Positions 44,051 through 51,998 of a stretch of 63,443 nucleotides of DNA are shown in pieces. A model generated the notes under the pieces. That model was not told the DNA's origin. It did not search any database and worked only from the letters and a program-made list of their open reading frames with translations. Position 1 is the stretch's first letter. Each line of letters starts with the position of its first letter. Position numbers and translations under genes: made by a program. This DNA is from an uncultured Acetatifactor sp. (GTDB lineage Bacteria; Bacillota; Clostridia; Lachnospirales; Lachnospiraceae), in NCBI GenBank assembly GCA_910585805.1, contig CAJUFB010000011.1, positions 1 through 63,443 of the forward strand, given 5' to 3'.

Positions 44051-44443
44051 TTACCTTTCATTATACATGGAACCCAGCTTTTTCAAATTATGATAGTAAC
44101 ATTTCAGGCTTTTCTTTGCCGACACATACTTCCAGGTACAGATAATATAGGTGAGCACGCCGTATCCGCCGACCATGACGCAGAAATATGTCAGAATGTC
44201 TCTTGCAAATGCAAGCAGCTCATCTATATTATACAGCTTCTGCATGAGTTCCTCATAGTTGCACAGTACGTACAATCCACACATGATCAGGAATGCCACA
44301 ATCGCGCAGACTACAGCCTTCAGAACCTGTACAGTAATGTAATCACTGCGAAAATAATTTCCGATCTTCACATTTTTCCTGCCTTCTCCCTGCTCATAGG
44401 AAGCCATCCTTGTCATCAATATAATGCGTTCTTCACTGAGCAC
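44051..44443 (-). CDS. Small uncharacterised membrane protein
   Basis: About 130 residues from a GTG start six bases after AGGAGG. Two helices (about residues 42-62 and 82-104) are flanked by soluble ends; the C-terminus TWKYVSAKKSLKCYYHNLKKL is basic and aromatic. It lies between yvyF and the 421-residue membrane protein, about 50 bases from each on either side or closer, and so is part of the same transcript as cdaA. No family is recognised. Confidence 0.7.
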   Translation of the reverse strand: MLSEERIILMTRMASYEQGEGRKNVKIGNYFRSDYITVQVLKAVVCAIVAFLIMCGLYVLCNYEELMQKLYNIDELLAFARDILTYFCVMVGGYGVLTYIICTWKYVSAKKSLKCYYHNLKKLGSMYNER

Positions 44444-44461
44444 AATACACCTCCTGCCGCG

Positions 44462-44869
44462 CTATTTCAAAAACCGCATCCTGGCGCTTTCTCCCTCGTG
44501 CTTTTCAGGTTTGGACGTTGTCTGCCTGCCGGAATTCAGCACCTCCTGAAATCCTTTGGTCATATTCAAGGTACATTTCTCGCAGAACCTTCCGCTCCTG
44601 ATGGGCTGGCCGCAGTTTTCGCAAGTCAGAAAAACCGCTGAATCCTCCGAAAGCTCCAGGCGTTCCTCTCTCAGCCACTGGCGGATCTGTCCGGCATCTA
44701 CCTCGCAGGCTTCCGCCACCGCAGGAATACCCACACCCTTGTTCTCCCGGATGTATTCTTTCACTTCCTGGAATTTCTTCTCCAACTTTTCACGGCAGGC
44801 AGGACATGTCACCGGACCTGTGACATAGTTAAAAATACATCCACAGCTTCTGCAATTTCTCACATTCAT
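44462..44869 (-). CDS. yvyF: YvyF-type flagellar-operon zinc-ribbon protein
   Basis: About 135 residues. An N-terminal zinc ribbon (CRSCG...CPAC, residues 6-28), a helix-turn-helix-like middle (GIPAVAEACEVDAGQIRQWLREERL) and a second Cys pair set (CENCGQPI...CEKC, about 83-102). This is the YvyF/TIGR03826 layout. In Bacillus yvyF follows comFC and precedes flgM; here it directly follows comFC, but the flagellar genes are 4 kb away. DNA or RNA binding is likely; the precise role is unknown. GGAGATG precedes the ATG. Confidence 0.8.
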   Translation of the reverse strand: MNVRNCRSCGCIFNYVTGPVTCPACREKLEKKFQEVKEYIRENKGVGIPAVAEACEVDAGQIRQWLREERLELSEDSAVFLTCENCGQPIRSGRFCEKCTLNMTKGFQEVLNSGRQTTSKPEKHEGESARMRFLK

Positions 44870-44946
44870 AGTCTCTGCATCTCCTTATTCCAGTCTCATA
44901 GATATCCGGACGGCACCGCCCGGGCAAAAAAACTGTCTGCACCCGT

Positions 44947-45714
44947 TCAGATACCCGCTCCGATCGCCAGTGCTACAAAGCAGACTTCTCTTACGCCGGC
45001 AGCTTTCAAAACCCGCGACACTTCGTCCATGGTACTGCCGGTAGTAAAAATATCGTCAACCACAATTACCTTCTCTAATTTTACATCATTTCTCGCTATA
45101 TTAAAAGCTTTTTTCAAATTATTTTGCCGTTCCTGCGGATTTTCATACTTCAGTGGTACCGTATTTTTCTCCCGGACAAGGAATTTTGCGTCAACAGGGA
45201 TCTCCAGACGCCTTCCAATCGCTCTGGCAAGCAGTTCCGCCTGATTGTACCCGCGCACCGCCTTTCTTTTTCTGTGGAGCGGAATGGGAATCAGACTGTC
45301 GGGCTGTACGCTCCGGATGAAGTCTCCCAGATACTCTGCCATCTCCCCGCCGAAATATTCCGCATATTCCTGTCTGCCTCCATACTTGAAGCGGTAAATT
45401 GGCAGCGCGGCGCTCTCATACTCATAAAGAGCCCTCCCTCTCTGGAAAACATGTACTTTCCGCCTGCAGTCAGCGCAATACTCGCCCTCTTCCCGCAGCT
45501 TTTTGCCGCATTTCATACACCATGGCGGTGTCAGGATCTTCAGCCTGCCCAGACATTCAAGGCAGATCCGTTCCCCCGCCGGTCTTACAATCCTGTCACA
45601 GACCGGACATCTCAAGGGATACAGGAGCTGCAGTATGCCTGAATAAACCGTTCTTCCTGCCCTGCATCTCCCTGCCGCGTCCGCCCGCTTTCTTATCTTT
45701 GTTTCCGTTCTCAT
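44947..45714 (-). CDS. comFC: ComF family protein (ComFC-like phosphoribosyltransferase)
   Basis: About 255 residues from ATG 45714 (GGAGG upstream); 45 more upstream codons are open but look random. The N-terminal four-Cys zinc fingers (CPVCDRIV, CLECLGRL, CMKCGKKL, CADCRRKV) precede SLIPIPLHRKRKAVRGYNQAE and the PRPP motif VIVVDDIFTTGSTMDE. ComFC is needed for DNA uptake in naturally competent Firmicutes, working with the ComFA helicase. comFA is absent; the upstream gene is the helicase recD2. Confidence 0.9.
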   Translation of the reverse strand: MRTETKIRKRADAAGRCRAGRTVYSGILQLLYPLRCPVCDRIVRPAGERICLECLGRLKILTPPWCMKCGKKLREEGEYCADCRRKVHVFQRGRALYEYESAALPIYRFKYGGRQEYAEYFGGEMAEYLGDFIRSVQPDSLIPIPLHRKRKAVRGYNQAELLARAIGRRLEIPVDAKFLVREKNTVPLKYENPQERQNNLKKAFNIARNDVKLEKVIVVDDIFTTGSTMDEVSRVLKAAGVREVCFVALAIGAGI

Positions 45715-45895
45715 CTGTTTCGAAACCTCCGTTCCGAAACCTTCTCCGCCCTGACCTGAAATATTCTCCCTGAAGCTTCTCCCCCTGCTGTATCCTGCCG
45801 CACAGGCATCCGCCCCATCTCTCCGGGTTTCCGGACCATTCCGTTCCATGATCCGTCTTCCTTCGCATGGCCTCCCCTGTATTCCGGGACTGCCG

Positions 45896-48133
45896 CTATT
45901 TTGTCATCCCCTGCCCTTCTTCACTGCCGCAGACTTCTCTGATCCTGGCAGCCAGCGCCGTGTATCTGCGGTTTTCACTGGCATTGTCGATCATCCCTCT
46001 GACCACATTGCTGCTCCCCAATATGGTGACGCAGCTTTTGGCCCTTGTGATGGCAGTATACAGGAGATTGCGGTTAAAAAGCAGCCTGGGCCCCGCCAGC
46101 AGCGGCATGATCACTGCCGGATACTCGCTTCCCTGAGACTTGTGGATGGTGATGGCATATGACAATTCCAGTTCCTCCAAAAGAGAAAATGGATAGGTGA
46201 CCCGCCTCTGTTCGTCATATTCCACCACCAGGCAGGATGCAGCCTCATTGATCTCCAGGATCCTTCCCATATCCCCGTTAAAGACACCCACTCCTTTATC
46301 CACAGGAATCCCGTAGCGGCTGACAATCTCCCACTCCAGCTGATAATTATTCTTAACCTGCATGACCTTGTCACCTTCACGGTAAACGGTATCACCGCTT
46401 ATGTGCTCTTTCTTCTTCCCGTCGGCCGGATTCAGATACCTCTGAAGGATTCCGTTCAGCGCTTCGCACCCCAGGCTTCCCTTCCGCATGGGCGTCAGTA
46501 TCTGAATATCATAGGGAGAAGCCTTTACATAGCCCGGCAGTTTTTCCCTGACCAACTGTATCATATGCTTATATATGACATTTGTGTCACTTCTTTCCAA
46601 CAGAAAAAAATCCTTTGATCTGTTATCCAGAGCTATCTGTTCTCCCCGATTGATCCGGTGGGCATTGACGACAATATCACTTTCCTCTGCCTGACGGAAA
46701 ATCTTTCTCAGCTCCACTGCCGGAAAGCATTGACTGCGGATCAGATCTCTCAGAACCTGCCCTGGTCCCACACTGGGCAGCTGGTTCACGTCTCCCACCA
46801 GTATGAGCCTGGTTCCGGGCACAGTCGCATCCAGCAGCGACTGAAACAACTGGATATCCACCATGGACATCTCATCTATAATGATCACATCCGCTTCCAG
46901 CGGATTCTCGCGATTCCTTACGAAACAGGCTTTCCGTGAATTTTCTTCCGGCAGCGCGCTGTTCAGCTCCAGCATACGATGTATGGTCTTCGCCTCGAAT
47001 CCTGTAGCCTCCGTCATGCGTTTCGCCGCGCGCCCTGTAGGCGCTGCCAGAAAAATATCCATGCCCTCCGCTTCAAAATACTTTATCATCATATTAATGG
47101 TGGTGGTCTTTCCCGTGCCCGGGCCACCTGCCAGGATGGTCACACCGTTGCGGACACTCTCACTCACCGCCCGGAACTGCAGTTCATCCAGTTCCATATC
47201 CCCAATCTCCACAAGACGCTTCAACGTCCCTGTATCAGGCATAGCTTCCTCCGAGACAAGCGGAACATTCAGGTCATGAAGCATACGCGCGCAGTTCAAT
47301 TCGGCATAATAGTAAGCGGACAGAAAAACCTGATCTTCCTTGATAACCACCTTTTTATCCATCATCAGATTCTCTGTCTGCAGCCGTATATTTTCTCCCG
47401 GCACACCCAGAAGTTCCGCCGCTTTCCCGATGAGCTTTTCTATGGGAAGATAGCAGTTCCCCTCCCCCACCGCCTGCATCAGCGTATACAGGATACCGCT
47501 CCTGATGCGATATTCCGAATCTGCCCTGACTCCAATCCTGGCAGCCAGTTCGTCCGCCATCTTAAATCCCACACCATTGATATCTTCCGCCAGACGGTAC
47601 GGATTTTCCTTCATAATGCCGTACAGCTCCGTACCGTAAGCATCGTATATCTTGACTGCAAGCGTATTGGAAATGCCATATTTCTGCAAATAGACAACCG
47701 CATCCCGAAGATCTCTTTTTTCTTCCATCTGAACCGCGATTTCCCTGGCTTTGCGCTCACTGATCCCCCTGATCTCCGTCAGACGCTCCGGCTCTTCTTC
47801 TATGATCCGAAAGGTATCGTCCCCAAACCTTTTCACGATCCTGGAAGCCAACGCAGGACCGACTCCCTTGACAGCGCCGGAACCCAGATACCTCTCCATT
47901 CCCGCGCTGTCCTCCGGCATTACAATACGGTAACTGCTCACCTTAAACTGCATCCCATAGGACGGATGCTCCACATACTCTCCCTGTGCCGCGATATTCT
48001 CTCCCTGCCCCAGCCCTTTACAGGTACCGACACAAATGATCTCATCTCCGTCGGACACCAGATTCATTACCGTATAACCATTGTCATTATTCTGAAAAAT
48101 GATATGCTCTACATACCCGTTGACCGTTTCCAT
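45896..48133 (-). CDS. recD2: RecD2-type ATP-dependent DNA helicase
   Basis: About 745 residues, full length. An N-terminal OB-like region, tandem helix-hairpin-helix repeats (GVGPALASRIVKRFG, EIRGISERKAREIA, NGVGFKMADELAAR), then the SF1B motor: Walker A GGPGTGKTT (near residue 341), DEMSMVDIQLFQSLL (Walker B), GDVNQLPSVGPG and the C-terminal YAITIHKSQGSEYPAV. A 5'-3' helicase acting in repair without RecBC. It heads the leftward run that includes comFC and cdaA. A TTGACA box (48236-48241, minus) is present upstream but its -10 is weak. Confidence 0.95.
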   Translation of the reverse strand: METVNGYVEHIIFQNNDNGYTVMNLVSDGDEIICVGTCKGLGQGENIAAQGEYVEHPSYGMQFKVSSYRIVMPEDSAGMERYLGSGAVKGVGPALASRIVKRFGDDTFRIIEEEPERLTEIRGISERKAREIAVQMEEKRDLRDAVVYLQKYGISNTLAVKIYDAYGTELYGIMKENPYRLAEDINGVGFKMADELAARIGVRADSEYRIRSGILYTLMQAVGEGNCYLPIEKLIGKAAELLGVPGENIRLQTENLMMDKKVVIKEDQVFLSAYYYAELNCARMLHDLNVPLVSEEAMPDTGTLKRLVEIGDMELDELQFRAVSESVRNGVTILAGGPGTGKTTTINMMIKYFEAEGMDIFLAAPTGRAAKRMTEATGFEAKTIHRMLELNSALPEENSRKACFVRNRENPLEADVIIIDEMSMVDIQLFQSLLDATVPGTRLILVGDVNQLPSVGPGQVLRDLIRSQCFPAVELRKIFRQAEESDIVVNAHRINRGEQIALDNRSKDFFLLERSDTNVIYKHMIQLVREKLPGYVKASPYDIQILTPMRKGSLGCEALNGILQRYLNPADGKKKEHISGDTVYREGDKVMQVKNNYQLEWEIVSRYGIPVDKGVGVFNGDMGRILEINEAASCLVVEYDEQRRVTYPFSLLEELELSYAITIHKSQGSEYPAVIMPLLAGPRLLFNRNLLYTAITRAKSCVTILGSSNVVRGMIDNASENRRYTALAARIREVCGSEEGQGMTK

Positions 48134-48275
48134 CCAGTATCCTCTGTTATCCCTTTACAGCAGTCACCCACAGGCTTTCATATATTTGCGGAATCTCCAT
48201 GGTATTCTGCCTTCAGGTACAGAGCAATTCAGCCCTGTCAATGTACCACTGTCCAAATACAATACATAGCAGAAC

Positions 48276-48303
48276 AAGGCTGCCTCTACCTCCGGGCAGC
48301 CTT
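48276..48303 (-). terminator. Probable terminator of the mreB-flagellar run
   Basis: Perfect nine-base arms AAGGCTGCC and GGCAGCCTT with a ten-base loop. In the leftward direction it follows the flgJ-like gene and the MITE and precedes the recD2 promoter region. The T-run is short (TTGTTCT), so efficiency is uncertain. Confidence 0.55.
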
Positions 48304-48318
48304 ATATGAAACCTATGC

Positions 48319-48464
48319 TTAGAAATTATCGGAAAATAATCGCTGCAAATTCCCTTTGATTACAGGGTTCGCGAAGCGGTTCCTGTAATATGTTTAGGAA
48401 AAAACCTGGAACTACAATAAACATTGCCGCAAACCCGCAGCGATTATTTGTAGACACTTCCTTA
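48319..48464 (-). mobile_element. MITE-like element, copy B
   Basis: 146 bases, reverse orientation relative to copy A at 5807. It has the same ends (TTAGAAATTATCGGAAAATAA and, inward from the right, TAAGGAAGTGTCTACAAATAA), and the central palindrome ATTACAGGGTTCGCGAAGCG matches copy A almost exactly. It lies in the flgJ-recD2 interval and interrupts no gene. Confidence 0.7.
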
Positions 48465-48563
48465 CTTTCTGTGCTGTCATCTGATCTTTCCAAAACAATT
48501 CCGGAAGTTCAAAAAATATACGCAGGACCATCGGAATTTGCCAATCTGTCCAGGGCTATCCTC

Positions 48564-48965
48564 TCATTCCGTGGCAGCAGCTTCCATCTCCTCTGCCACA
48601 GGTACTTCCGAAACACCGAAATTGCGCTTCATCTGCTCATAGAGCATCTGCGCCAGACCAAAACCGCCGTTCTGATCACTGGTTTCCTCCGCCACGCTCT
48701 GAATCATCTGGTCCTTATAAAAATCCATCATGGAAGAAGTATAATTAGATGTTTCCTCGCTCTGAGGAATGGTCTTCATCATTCCCTTATACATCTGCTC
48801 GATAAAGTACGCCTCGAACTGCTTGCACGCATCCATCAGCTCCGTATCCGATGCCTTGGAATAATCCGCATCCGTCAGCTTATTCTGAAGACTGGACGCG
48901 CTTTGATTTGCAGCTGTGGAATACATATCACTGTACATGCCCGTTATATTACTGAAATCTGTCAT
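48564..48965 (-). CDS. flgJ: FlgJ-type rod-binding protein
   Basis: About 133 residues from ATG 48965 (AGAGGAGAG upstream). LMDACKQFEAYFIEQMYKGM, SMMDFYKDQMIQSVAEE and FGLAQMLYEQMKRN match the N-terminal rod-binding domain of FlgJ, which caps the growing flagellar rod. The C-terminal muramidase domain of proteobacterial FlgJ is absent, as usual in Firmicutes. It is last in the run mreB-flgF-flgG-flgJ. Confidence 0.85.
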   Translation of the reverse strand: MTDFSNITGMYSDMYSTAANQSASSLQNKLTDADYSKASDTELMDACKQFEAYFIEQMYKGMMKTIPQSEETSNYTSSMMDFYKDQMIQSVAEETSDQNGGFGLAQMLYEQMKRNFGVSEVPVAEEMEAAATE

Positions 48966-49094
48966 CTGCTCTCCTCTCCGGCCGCTACGGATACTGTGCA
49001 TATCTGTTAACCGCACGCATCCCATGACCCTGCCAGCGTTCTATTTCGCGCAGGCACTTCCCTACTCCCAAAATACCGAACCGCCTTCAGATCA

Positions 49095-49910
49095 TTAACG
49101 CTTCAGGTTATTTGCCTGCTGAAGCATTTCGTCTGTAGTCGTGATCGCCTTGGAATTCAGTTCATATGCACGCTGCGCCACGATCATATTCACCATCTCA
49201 TCAACTACCTGCACATTGGAACCTTCCAGATATTTCTGGATAACATTACTCTTTGTTACCATATTGCTGGTAGCCTCGTTGATGGGCTGACCGCTGGCCG
49301 CCGTCTGAGCATACAGAGTCTCCGCCATCTTCTCCAGTCCGTTGGGATTATTAAACTGGAACAGGCCGATGGTGATTCCGATAGGCTGGGGCTGTTTCTG
49401 CTGATCCGGATAGCAGATCTCCCCATACTTGTTCACTGTTACATCGGAAAGGATGTAATTAGTTCCCAACACGATCGGCTGTCCGGTTGTGCTCAGTACC
49501 GGCAGTCCGTCCGAGTTCGCCAGCATATTGCCATTGGTTCCAAGGGCAAACTGAAAGTTGCCGTTTCGCGTATAGTATGTATTACCGTCACTGCCCCGCA
49601 AAGCAAAGAAACCTTTTCCGTCTATCATAAAATCAGTATCGCTCTCTGAAGCATATTGATTCCCCGGAGTGAAGATAGTGGTGATGGCGGAATTACGCAC
49701 ACCAAGGCCTACCTGCGCGCCTACAGGCTTCTGCTCCCCATTTGCCGTGGTTGTCTTTGTCTGTAACGTCTGATACAGAAGTGTCTTAAATTCGTTTACA
49801 TGGGTCTTGTAACCCTGAGTATTTACATTGGCAAGATTATTTGCGATCGTGTCAATGTTTGTCTGTTGCGCAATCATTCCGGTTGCTGCTGTCCATAAGC
49901 TGCGTACCAT
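49095..49910 (-). CDS. flgG: Flagellar basal-body rod protein FlgG
   Basis: About 271 residues. The N-terminal MVRSLWTAATGMIAQQTNIDTIANNLANVNTQGYK-like region (in two motifs, LWTAATGMIAQQ and ANNLANVNTQGYK) and the C-terminal GSNVQVVDEMVNMIVAQRAY and TTDEMLQQANNLKR are the paired rod/hook motifs that form the coiled core. DFMIDGKGFFALRG starts the central domain. Equivalent of B. subtilis FlhP/FlgG. AAAGGAA precedes the ATG. Confidence 0.92.
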   Translation of the reverse strand: MVRSLWTAATGMIAQQTNIDTIANNLANVNTQGYKTHVNEFKTLLYQTLQTKTTTANGEQKPVGAQVGLGVRNSAITTIFTPGNQYASESDTDFMIDGKGFFALRGSDGNTYYTRNGNFQFALGTNGNMLANSDGLPVLSTTGQPIVLGTNYILSDVTVNKYGEICYPDQQKQPQPIGITIGLFQFNNPNGLEKMAETLYAQTAASGQPINEATSNMVTKSNVIQKYLEGSNVQVVDEMVNMIVAQRAYELNSKAITTTDEMLQQANNLKR

Positions 49911-49985
49911 AATTTTCGTTCCTTTCTGTCATTTCAGGATGCCGTACCCGTCCCTGCCTCCGCACCCATTAACACAAACCCTTCG

Positions 49986-50762
49986 TTATACCCTGCCCAG
50001 CTGAGTAGTCGCAATCTCAAGAGAGCTGTCATATGTCTGGATGATCTTCTGGTTGCTCTCATAAGCCCGTGTAATGGAAATCAGATTCACCATCTCGGAT
50101 ACAATCTGAAAATTGGCCATTTCCAGATAACCGGACTTGACCAGAGCAGTGCCTTCGGTAGGACGCGCGCCCTCTGCCGGCCTGTAATATGTTTCCGCAT
50201 ATTTTTCCAGGTAATTGTAATCTTCGAAATCAGCCACCTGGATCGTGGCCGCAACCGTACCGTTCTGTGTGATCCTGCCGTAATCATCGATCTGAGCATC
50301 CTGCAGAGGATTTAAGCGGATCCTCCTGTTCTGGGTATCCAGCACATAATCACCGTCGTCGGTCACCAGATATCCTTCGGTATTCAGAGTGAACTGTCCG
50401 GCTCTTGTATACATGGTGGAAGTCTCACCGGCTTTGTTGGTAAATTCTATGGCAAAAAATCCTTCCCCGGCCAACGCCAGATCATAAGTATTCCCTGTAA
50501 TGCGGAAAGATCCCTGGGTGAAATCAGTGTAGTTTTCGCCGATCTTCACACCCGGATTATTCATTCCCATACGTTTCGTCAGATACGCCCCCTGCGAAGA
50601 ATCCTTAATTTTTACCGTCAGGATATCGTCGAAGGACTGGCTGGTGGACCCCTCCTTTTTAAATCCTACCGTGGATGCATTGGCCAGATTGTTCGTCAGG
50701 GTATCCATCCTGTGCTGTTCATTGATCATGCCTGTGTAGGCAGTGTACAAACCTTTTAACAT
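49986..50762 (-). CDS. flgF: Flagellar rod protein FlgF/FlhO-like
   Basis: About 258 residues. LYTAYTGMINEQHRMDTLTN and NNLANASTVGFKKEG at the N-terminus, LALAGEGFFAIEF in the middle, MANFQIVSEMVNLISITRAY and KIIQTYDSSLEIATTQLGRV at the end. Shares the rod fold with flgG downstream. GAAGGAGG precedes the ATG; 15 bases separate it from mreB, so the two are co-transcribed, as in the mbl-flhO-flhP cluster of Bacillus. Confidence 0.9.
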   Translation of the reverse strand: MLKGLYTAYTGMINEQHRMDTLTNNLANASTVGFKKEGSTSQSFDDILTVKIKDSSQGAYLTKRMGMNNPGVKIGENYTDFTQGSFRITGNTYDLALAGEGFFAIEFTNKAGETSTMYTRAGQFTLNTEGYLVTDDGDYVLDTQNRRIRLNPLQDAQIDDYGRITQNGTVAATIQVADFEDYNYLEKYAETYYRPAEGARPTEGTALVKSGYLEMANFQIVSEMVNLISITRAYESNQKIIQTYDSSLEIATTQLGRV

Positions 50763-50776
50763 TCAGTGCCTCCTTC

Positions 50777-51769
50777 TTATTTGCCATTATAGTCGGAAAG
50801 GAATTCCACATATTTGCCCGTTCCGATGGCCACTGCCGTCATGGGATCCTCGGCAGTAATTGTATTGATACCTGTCCTGGAAGAAATCAGTTCCTCCAGT
50901 CCCCGCAGAAGGCTGCCGCCTCCTGTCAGTACGATTCCACGATCCGCAATATCCGCTGCCAGCTCGGGCGGTGTCTTCTCCAATACGCTGTGAATGGTCT
51001 CCACGACCTGGGATGTGGTCTCCCGCAGCGCTTCCTCCGTCTCTTCCGAGGACACCTTCACAGTCTTGGGAAGGCCTGTCACCAGATTCCGTCCCCTCAC
51101 ATCCATGTAGTCCACCTCGGTTCTCTTATATGCCGAACCGATCTTTATTTTCAGATCCTCCGCCGTTCTCTCACCGATCAGAAGATTATGCTTTTTGCGC
51201 ATATAGCGTACTATCGCTTCATCAAAATCATCTCCGGCTACCTTGATGGACGCACTGACTACCGTGCCGCCGAGAGAGATCACCGCTATGTCGGAAGTGC
51301 CGCCGCCGATATCCACGATCATGTTGCCGCAGGGCTTGGCAATATCAATCCCTGCGCCGATCGCAGCAGCAATAGGTTCCTCGATGATCTCCACATCCCT
51401 GGCTCCCGCCTGATACGTGGCATCCTCCACTGCCTTTTTCTCCACCTCCGTAACACCGCTGGGAACGCATACAGCGATACGGGGCTTTCTGAAGCTTCTT
51501 CTGCCCAACGCTTTCTGGATAAAATATTTCATCATCTTCTCCGTAACGGAGTAATCGGATATAACTCCCTGACGCAGAGGGCGCACCGCAATTATATTGC
51601 CCGGAGTCCTGCCCAGCATCAGGCGCGCATCCTCCCCGATGGCCTTGATCTTATTGGTGTCTCTGTCAAACGCTACAACGGAAGGCTCTTTCAGTACCAC
51701 GCCCTTTCCTCTGATGTATACTAAAATGCTGGCCGTACCCAAATCAATTCCGATATCTGTGCACTGCAT
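50777..51769 (-). CDS. mreB: Rod-shape protein MreB/Mbl
   Basis: About 330 residues, full length. DIGIDLGTASILVYIRGKG (phosphate 1), NMIVDIGGGTSDIAVISLGG (phosphate 2), GIVLTGGGSLLRGLEELI (adenosine) and VPSGVTEVEKKAVEDA are MreB-type actin motifs. It polymerises under the membrane and guides lateral wall synthesis. The flagellar neighbours favour the Mbl paralogue of Bacillus by synteny. AAAGGGG precedes the ATG. Confidence 0.93.
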   Translation of the reverse strand: MQCTDIGIDLGTASILVYIRGKGVVLKEPSVVAFDRDTNKIKAIGEDARLMLGRTPGNIIAVRPLRQGVISDYSVTEKMMKYFIQKALGRRSFRKPRIAVCVPSGVTEVEKKAVEDATYQAGARDVEIIEEPIAAAIGAGIDIAKPCGNMIVDIGGGTSDIAVISLGGTVVSASIKVAGDDFDEAIVRYMRKKHNLLIGERTAEDLKIKIGSAYKRTEVDYMDVRGRNLVTGLPKTVKVSSEETEEALRETTSQVVETIHSVLEKTPPELAADIADRGIVLTGGGSLLRGLEELISSRTGINTITAEDPMTAVAIGTGKYVEFLSDYNGK

Positions 51770-51904
51770 ACTGTACCCCTTTCTCCATGGATTCCATTCT
51801 TCTTCGATTCATACTCAATTTTCGGCTATCAGTTTATTATTTTTCAGACCTGCTTTTCACATTCTCAGTCATAGTAAAAGTCACACGTATACTATTATAA
51901 CCGA

Positions 51905-51936
51905 AAAAAATCCATTTTCATAGGGGTTTATGAAAA
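51905..51936 (-). terminator. Terminator of uvrA
   Basis: On the minus strand, arms TTTTCATA and TATGAAAA around a 6-base loop are followed by TGGATTTTTTTTC, a good T-run, about 70 bases past the uvrA stop. The mreB promoter must lie between here and 51769 (TATAAT-like box near 51894-51899). Confidence 0.75.
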
Positions 51937-51998
51937 TTTTAATAAAAAGAAATCTCTACCGGCTCCCTTTATCATTTCGGCAAAAATTCCGGGCTTCT

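Larger units (their letters stand above)
48134..48563. other. Gene-free interval upstream of recD2
   Basis: No gene is supported. It contains the recD2 upstream region, a strong hairpin at 48276-48303, a MITE-like copy at 48319-48464, and about 100 bases of AT-richer sequence after the flgJ-like stop. There is no repeat of the palindromic family here. Confidence 0.6.
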
